The position numbers and the translations under genes are program-made. From Eggerthellales bacterium (lineage in GTDB: Bacteria > Actinomycetota > Coriobacteriia > Coriobacteriales > Eggerthellaceae), in assembly GCA_029225085.1 (NCBI GenBank), contig JAQXVU010000086.1, positions 1 to 35,475 of the forward strand: a DNA stretch of 35,475 bases, written 5' to 3'. Shown in pieces: positions 31,541 to 35,475 of this stretch (positions are counted from its first letter, which is position 1; every line of letters starts with the position of its first letter). Below the pieces are notes generated by a model. The model saw only the letters and a program-made list of their open reading frames with translations. It was not told where the DNA came from and did not search any database.

Positions 31541-32002
31541 ATGGCGAAGAAGTCTAAAACCCAACGCGCTAAGGCATCTGCTCGTCGTCAAGCTAGGGCT
31601 GAAGAAGCACGTCAGGCTGAGGCACGTGAGGTTGAGGTAGTAGAGGAGGAGGCTGCCGAATCCGGCAAGCTTGGTTCTCTGCTCAGCAAAACGCCTTTCA
31701 AATCCAAGAAGAATACCGAATCCGATGAGGATCGTCGCGCTCGTGAGCTTCATGAGAAGCAGGTAGCCGAGCGTGAGGCTAAGGAGAAGGAAAAGGAGAA
31801 GAAGGAGAAGAAAAAGAATCGCTTCCGCTTCTTCAAGGAGTGCGCTTCTGAGATGAAGCGCGTTACCTGGCCAAGCCGCACTGACGTGTTCCGCTGGAGC
31901 GGCGTTGTGGTTGTAGCCCTGATCTTCTTCGGCGCCTTTGTACTTGTTCTCGACAACCTCGTTGTCACTCCATTGCTCTATTTGATTTCCGGTCTGGGAT
32001 AA
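31541..32002 (+). CDS. secE: Preprotein translocase subunit SecE with a long charged N-terminal extension
   Basis: A 153-residue protein whose last 60 residues are a normal SecE: RFFKECASEMKRVTWPSRTDVFRWSGVVVVALIFFGAFVLVLDNLVVTPLLYLI, with the amphipathic helix, the conserved WPSR turn and a single transmembrane helix. SecE clamps SecY in the Sec channel. The first roughly 95 residues are highly charged and low in complexity (KAKASARRQARAEEARQAEAREVEVVEEEAAE, then a Lys/Glu run), probably a cytosolic coil. Single-TM SecE proteins are usually 60-90 residues, so this is a marked extension; its function is unknown. nusG follows 12 nt downstream. Confidence 0.95.
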   Translation: MAKKSKTQRAKASARRQARAEEARQAEAREVEVVEEEAAESGKLGSLLSKTPFKSKKNTESDEDRRARELHEKQVAEREAKEKEKEKKEKKKNRFRFFKECASEMKRVTWPSRTDVFRWSGVVVVALIFFGAFVLVLDNLVVTPLLYLISGLG

Positions 32003-32014
32003 GGGGGATAGCAC

Positions 32015-32545
32015 GTGGCTAAAAAATGGTACGTTCTGCACACCTATTCCGGCTATGAGAACAAAGTAAAGAGCAACATCGAGCTTCGAGTAGAGACCAT
32101 GGGTCTCGAGAACAATGTATTCGCCATCGAGATTCCTACCGAGGTTGTCACCGAGATTAAGGATGGCGGCCGTCGCGTTGATTCTGAGAAGAAGGTACTT
32201 CCTGGATATGTCCTGATTCGTATGGAACTAGATGATCGCAGCTGGTCTATTATTCGCAATACGCCAGGTGTCACTGGTTTCGTGGGCAGCGAGAGCAAGC
32301 CCGAGCCCCTCACTCGCGAAGAGTACAACAAGATCATGAAGCGTACTAATCGCGAGGCTCCTAAGAAGACTTCCACGAGTCTTGAGGTTGGCCAGAGCGT
32401 TAAGGTCGTTTCTGGTCCTCTGGCAGACTTCGATGGCGTTGTTTCTGAGGTTGCTCCTGAGGCTGGCAAGATTAAGGTTCTCGTTTCCATTTTCGGACGT
32501 GAGACCTCCGTTGAGCTCTCCTTCGATCAGGTGGCGAAGATTTAA
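32015..32545 (+). CDS. nusG: Transcription termination/antitermination factor NusG
   Basis: A 176-residue NusG. The NGN domain opens with [23 protein letters not shown] and includes [14 protein letters not shown] and TPGVTGFVG. The C-terminal KOW domain is [49 protein letters not shown]. It binds RNA polymerase and links it to Rho or the ribosome. The start is a GTG at 32015 preceded by AAGGGGG. The family's usual neighbours secE and rplK flank it. Confidence 0.97.
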   Translation: MAKKWYVLHTYSGYENKVKSNIELRVETMGLENNVFAIEIPTEVVTEIKDGGRRVDSEKKVLPGYVLIRMELDDRSWSIIRNTPGVTGFVGSESKPEPLTREEYNKIMKRTNREAPKKTSTSLEVGQSVKVVSGPLADFDGVVSEVAPEAGKIKVLVSIFGRETSVELSFDQVAKI

Positions 32546-32561
32546 ATTCGAATACACTAAT

Positions 32562-32607
32562 AGCTCGCATGCCCAGTGGACGGGGCTTCTCATGCGGGCT
32601 GTTTGTT
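32562..32607 (+). promoter_or_regulatory. Hairpin between nusG and rplK
   Basis: AGCTCGCATG (32562-32571) pairs with CATGCGGGCT (32591-32600, one T.G pair), with an inner CCC/GGG helix, then GTTTGTT. It could end the nusG transcript in part or form the leader of the rplK-rplA unit, which L1 autoregulates in other bacteria. Neither is proven here. Confidence 0.5.
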
Positions 32608-32652
32608 GATATTGGAAAACACATTTACCTATGGTGAAAGGAGCCATTTACC

Positions 32653-33144
32653 ATGGCTGAAAAGAAAGTTACCGGCTTTATCAAGCTGCAGATTCCAGCC
32701 GGCGCTGCGAACCCTGCACCTCCTGTAGGTCCTGCACTGGGTTCCCACGGCGTAAACATCATGCAGTTCTGCCAGGCATTCAATGCTGAGACTCAGGATA
32801 AGTCTGGCACCATCATCCCTGTTGAGATCACCGTTTACGAGGACAAGTCCTTCAGCTTCATCTGCAAGACTCCTCCTGCTGCTGTTCTCATCAAGGAGAA
32901 GCTGGGCATTCAGAGCGGTTCCGGCATCCCTCAGCTGAAGAAGGTTGGTACTCTGACCGACGCTCAGCTCACTGAGATCGCCGAGATCAAGCTCCCAGAT
33001 CTGAACGCTAACGATATCGATGCCGCTAAGGAGATCATTGCCGGCACCGCTCGTTCCATGGGCGTTGAGATCGAGGGTCGCGCTCCTAAGAAGAAGTACG
33101 AGGTTACCCGTAAGCTCGCTGCTCTTCTGGACGCTTCCAAGTAA
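32653..33144 (+). CDS. rplK: 50S ribosomal protein L11 with a C-terminal extension
   Basis: A 163-residue L11, the GTPase-centre protein that binds 23S rRNA and thiopeptides. [40 protein letters not shown] is the N-domain signature with its proline-rich stretch, and [48 protein letters not shown] is the RNA-binding domain. L11 normally ends here, near residue 142; about 21 more residues follow ([21 protein letters not shown]), basic and probably helical. The Shine-Dalgarno is AAAGGAG. Confidence 0.97.
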   Translation: MAEKKVTGFIKLQIPAGAANPAPPVGPALGSHGVNIMQFCQAFNAETQDKSGTIIPVEITVYEDKSFSFICKTPPAAVLIKEKLGIQSGSGIPQLKKVGTLTDAQLTEIAEIKLPDLNANDIDAAKEIIAGTARSMGVEIEGRAPKKKYEVTRKLAALLDASK

Positions 33145-33213
33145 TTGTCTTTTTGCCCGTAAGGGCTTTGTTAGTGGCAGAGTTCAACTCGCTATGACCA
33201 CGAAAGGAATGAA

Positions 33214-33927
33214 ATGAAGAAACTCACTAAGAATCAGAAGTCTGTTGCAGAGAAGTTCGACAAGAACACTCTGTATGCTCCATACGAGGCTCTGAACCTG
33301 GTTAAGGAAGTTTCCACTGTTAAGTTTGACGAGACCGTTGAGGTTCACTTCCGTTTGGGCATCGACACCCGTCAGGCAGATCAGCAGCTCCGCGGCATGA
33401 TCAGCTTGCCAAATGGCTCCGGCAAGACCGTTCGCGTCGCTGTATTCGCCGAGGGCGAGGCTGCAGCAGCCGCTGAAGAGGCTGGCGCAGACATCGTAGG
33501 CTCCGACGATCTGGTTGCTGACATCCAGGCTGGCAACATCAACTTCGATGCTGCTGTTGCTACCCCTTCCATGATGGCTAAGGTTGGCCGTCTTGGTAAG
33601 ATCCTTGGTCCTCGTGGCCTTATGCCTAACCCCAAGCTGGGCACCGTTACCAACGATGTTGCTAAGGCAATCACCGAGCTGAAGGGCGGCAAGGTTGAGT
33701 ACCGCGCAGACCGCTACGGCATCGCTCACGTAATCCTCGGCAAGGTTTCCTTCCCTGTAGAGAAGCTGGCCGAGAACTACGGCGCTGTATACGACGAGAT
33801 CGTTCGTATGAAGCCTGCAGCTGCAAAGGGTCGCTACATCAAGTCGATTACCGTGACTTCCTCCATGGGCCCTGGCATCAAGGTTGACCCAAGCGTTAAC
33901 CGCAACTTCGCTCAGCCCACTGAGTAA
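33214..33927 (+). CDS. rplA: 50S ribosomal protein L1
   Basis: A 237-residue L1, the mobile-stalk protein that moves deacylated tRNA out of the E site. KFDETVEVHFRLGIDTRQADQQLRGMISLPNGSGKTVRVAVFAEG and FDAAVATPSMMAKVGRLGKILGPRGLMPNPKLGTVTNDVAKAI are diagnostic. It follows rplK by 69 nt; a small GCCC/GGGC hairpin with a GTAA loop lies in that gap. A perfect terminator ends the unit, so rplJ and rplL, if nearby, lie beyond the IS element. Confidence 0.98.
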   Translation: MKKLTKNQKSVAEKFDKNTLYAPYEALNLVKEVSTVKFDETVEVHFRLGIDTRQADQQLRGMISLPNGSGKTVRVAVFAEGEAAAAAEEAGADIVGSDDLVADIQAGNINFDAAVATPSMMAKVGRLGKILGPRGLMPNPKLGTVTNDVAKAITELKGGKVEYRADRYGIAHVILGKVSFPVEKLAENYGAVYDEIVRMKPAAAKGRYIKSITVTSSMGPGIKVDPSVNRNFAQPTE

Positions 33928-33947
33928 GTTCAAGGTTTCTTGCAGAG

Positions 33948-33976
33948 AAAATGCCCCGCTTCGGCGGGGCATTTTT
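33948..33976 (+). terminator. Intrinsic terminator after rplA
   Basis: A 12-bp perfect stem, AAAATGCCCCGC (33948-33959) with GCGGGGCATTTT (33964-33975), carries a TTCG tetraloop and ends in T residues. It is among the best terminators in the window. Confidence 0.95.
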
Positions 33977-34008
33977 CTTGTTCGGGACTCTTTATGCGGA
34001 GTCAATTT

Positions 34009-34103
34009 GGGCTTAGCGGACAAAATGTGTGTCCGATTTCAGGCGTTGACCCAGGTCAACGCCTGTTTTTTCGCCAAAAAGTCGATTGGAACGACTTTTC
34101 TGG
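34009..34103. repeat. Hairpin-rich repeat, second copy, interrupted on the right
   Basis: These 95 bases match 21719-21813 with two differences: G to A at 34059, which turns a G.T pair of the central hairpin into A-T, and C to T at 34066. The right-hand quarter, including the terminal inverted repeat, is missing. Similarity stops abruptly at CTTTTCTGG, where the IS element begins. The copy lies just after the rplA terminator, again in a 3' intergenic position. Confidence 0.85.
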
Positions 34104-35475
34104 GGTTATAGGAAAATAAATGTTGATGTAAATCAGCAAAACCCCAGGTAGAGCCCCTTGGTCAGGGGCTCTACAGTTGCCCGCCCCCAACTCGACACTC
34201 GGAAATATCGTGTTGATGGATTCCAGCATTTCCGCAGGTAAACCCCTTCAAAATCGTCCCGCAAGTTGTTTTTCGACGATTGGGGAGCGATGGGTGCTAG
34301 AAAGTGTCCTGTATGCGGAGGGTCCTTGGTGAGGAACGGGAAGACCACTTCGGGGAAGCAGCGGTGGTTGTGCAAGGCCTGCAGGACCTCTAGGACCAAC
34401 CGCATCAACAACGATGCCAAGCAGTTGAAGGTGTTCCTCGACTGGCTCTTCTCCAAGCAGCGCCAGCTCGACATGCCGAGTCAGGGAAGGACCTTCCGCA
34501 ATCACACCTCCAGATTCTGGAGCATCTGGCCGCTTCCTCCTGTAGTCGACGAGATCCATCGGGTGGTCCATGTAGACGGCATCCACATCGCCCGCAACGT
34601 CGTCGTCCTCATCGCCTGTTCCGAGAAATACGTCCTGGGCTGGTACCTTGCGCGTTCGGAGAACTCCAGGAGCTGGGCGGCGCTCCTCTCCAGGATCGCC
34701 CCTCCCCATATGGTGGTGACCGATGGAGGGAGCGGTTTCGAGAAGGCGCGTCGCCTCGTATGGCCCGAGACGGAGGTGCGGCGCTGCACCTTCCACGCCT
34801 TCTGCCAGGTGAGGCGCTACACGACCACCAGACCGAATCTGGAGGCCGGTGTGGAACTGTATGCGCTCGCGAAGCGCCTGCTGGACGTCAAGGAGGAGTC
34901 CGAAGCCTACATGTGGGTGGTGGAGTACCTGCAGTGGTGTGAGAGGTGGGACGGGTTCCTGAAGGAGAGGACGGTGGTGGATGGCAGGAGCCGGTTGACG
35001 CACGAGAGATTGGTCAAGGCCAAGCGCTCCGTCGACAGGCTCGTCAGCAAGGGGACTCTGTTCACCTTCCTCGACGACCTCCTCACCATAGGTGGACCCC
35101 TTCCCGCGATGAACAACCAGATCAAGGGTGGTGTGAACGCCCCTCTCCGTCAGATGCTGAGAGAGCACAGGGGCATGAGCACCATCCGACGCGTGAAAGC
35201 CGTCTTCTGGTGGTGCTATATGAACACCGAATGTCACCTGGGATATGCCGACATCCTGAAGGTGATGCCGACCGATGGGGATATAGAGGCCATCTACAGG
35301 CAGATGACCATGCCGGAGCAGCGCTTCGACACCATCCCGCAGTGGGGAGATGCCATCGTCTGGAGCGAGCTCCACAACGTAGATCCGTGGCACGATTCAT
35401 GGCGCCATGACTGGGACTGAGGACGCTGATTTCAGCGCTTCGCGCTAAGGGGCGGCAACGCCGCCCCCATCAACA
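34104..35475 (+). mobile_element. IS1249/IS256-like insertion sequence, right end cut by the window
   Basis: The left boundary is set at 34104 because the repeat match stops there. TGTTGATG at 34121-34128 is matched by the inverse CATCAACA at 35468-35475, the last bases of the window, so the right terminal inverted repeat seems to be entered and then lost. A perfect 11-bp hairpin GTAGAGCCCCT/AGGGGCTCTAC (34148-34174) and a GC-rich hairpin GGGGCGGC/GCCGCCCC (35449-35467) flank the transposase and may block outside transcription. A second TGTTGATG lies at 34211. No gene is seen between rplA and the transposase (33928-34289) apart from the terminator, the repeat and the IS end. Confidence 0.75.
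34290..35420 (+). CDS. IS1249-like (IS256 superfamily) DDE transposase, possibly inactive
   Basis: A 376-residue transposase. The N-terminus has a zinc ribbon, CPVCGGSLVRNGKTTSGKQRWLCKAC (C6, C9, C28, C31), as in IS1249-type proteins. The catalytic core shows D96 in VVHVDGIHI and D145 in VVTDGGSGF. The third acidic residue is expected as Glu in an NNxIEG segment, but here the segment reads NNQIKGG (275-281) with Lys279 (AAG at 35124-35126), one base from GAG. The tail REHRGMSTIRRVKAVFWWCYM is family-typical. The ATG at 34290 is preferred over a TTG at 34266, since homologs begin close to the zinc ribbon. If the Glu assignment is right, this copy is catalytically dead. Confidence 0.85.
   Translation: MGARKCPVCGGSLVRNGKTTSGKQRWLCKACRTSRTNRINNDAKQLKVFLDWLFSKQRQLDMPSQGRTFRNHTSRFWSIWPLPPVVDEIHRVVHVDGIHIARNVVVLIACSEKYVLGWYLARSENSRSWAALLSRIAPPHMVVTDGGSGFEKARRLVWPETEVRRCTFHAFCQVRRYTTTRPNLEAGVELYALAKRLLDVKEESEAYMWVVEYLQWCERWDGFLKERTVVDGRSRLTHERLVKAKRSVDRLVSKGTLFTFLDDLLTIGGPLPAMNNQIKGGVNAPLRQMLREHRGMSTIRRVKAVFWWCYMNTECHLGYADILKVMPTDGDIEAIYRQMTMPEQRFDTIPQWGDAIVWSELHNVDPWHDSWRHDWD

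Noticed and set aside
1-35475. CRISPR array, prophage, toxin-antitoxin or defence system
   Set aside because: No regularly spaced repeats, integrase, phage structural genes or recognised defence genes were found; the only repeat family is the 127-bp element.

Overview
The window looks like chromosomal DNA of an anaerobic actinobacterium of moderately high GC, most likely class Coriobacteriia. This is inferred from gene families and order: an mltG-yqeG-aroE-like-aroC-aroK-aroB cluster, a RelQ-type alarmone synthetase, a four-subunit pyruvate:ferredoxin-type oxidoreductase, a Tat-exported NlpC/P60 hydrolase, and an rpmG-tRNA-Trp-secE-nusG-rplK-rplA block. No marker here fixes the genus. Both window ends are incomplete: the left end cuts mltG and the right end stops inside an insertion sequence.

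Layout. 1-6.2 kb: the 3' end of mltG, a terminator, then yqeG, a degenerate aroE-like gene and aroC-aroK-aroB (shikimate pathway), followed by relQ. 6.2-15.2 kb: a ribosomal protein operon with a near-consensus promoter, running rplB-rpsS-rplV-rpsC-rplP-rpmC-rpsQ-rplN-rplX-rplE-rpsN-rpsH-rplF-rplR-rpsE-rpmD-rplO-secY, closed by a terminator. adk follows as its own unit. The usual upstream partners (rpsJ, rplC, rplD, rplW) and downstream partners (map, infA, rpmJ, rpsM, rpsK, rpoA, rplQ) are absent from the window. 16-18.2 kb: a large membrane protein gene that is probably leaderless. 18.5-21.7 kb: porGDAB. 21.7-24.6 kb: an accessory patch with a 127-bp hairpin-rich repeat, a YdcF/DUF218 membrane protein, a lipoprotein, and a tiny LuxR-type HTH protein translationally coupled to a DUF1287 protein. 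24.7-29 kb: an aspartate-type aminotransferase divergent from a putP-like symporter, then the NlpC/P60 hydrolase. 29.4-34 kb: tRNA-Tyr, tRNA-Thr, tRNA-Met, tuf, rpmG, tRNA-Trp, secE, nusG, rplK, rplA. 34-35.5 kb: a second, interrupted copy of the 127-bp repeat, into which an IS1249/IS256-like element seems to have inserted.

The window is mostly core translation, protein export and central metabolism. The less ordinary parts are the AroE-like pseudoenzyme, strong hairpins inside the ribosomal operon (two with GCAA tetraloops), the structured repeat with its IS insertion, the HTH/DUF1287 pair, and the way the ribosomal cluster is broken up. I did not find a defence system, CRISPR array, prophage or biosynthetic cluster.
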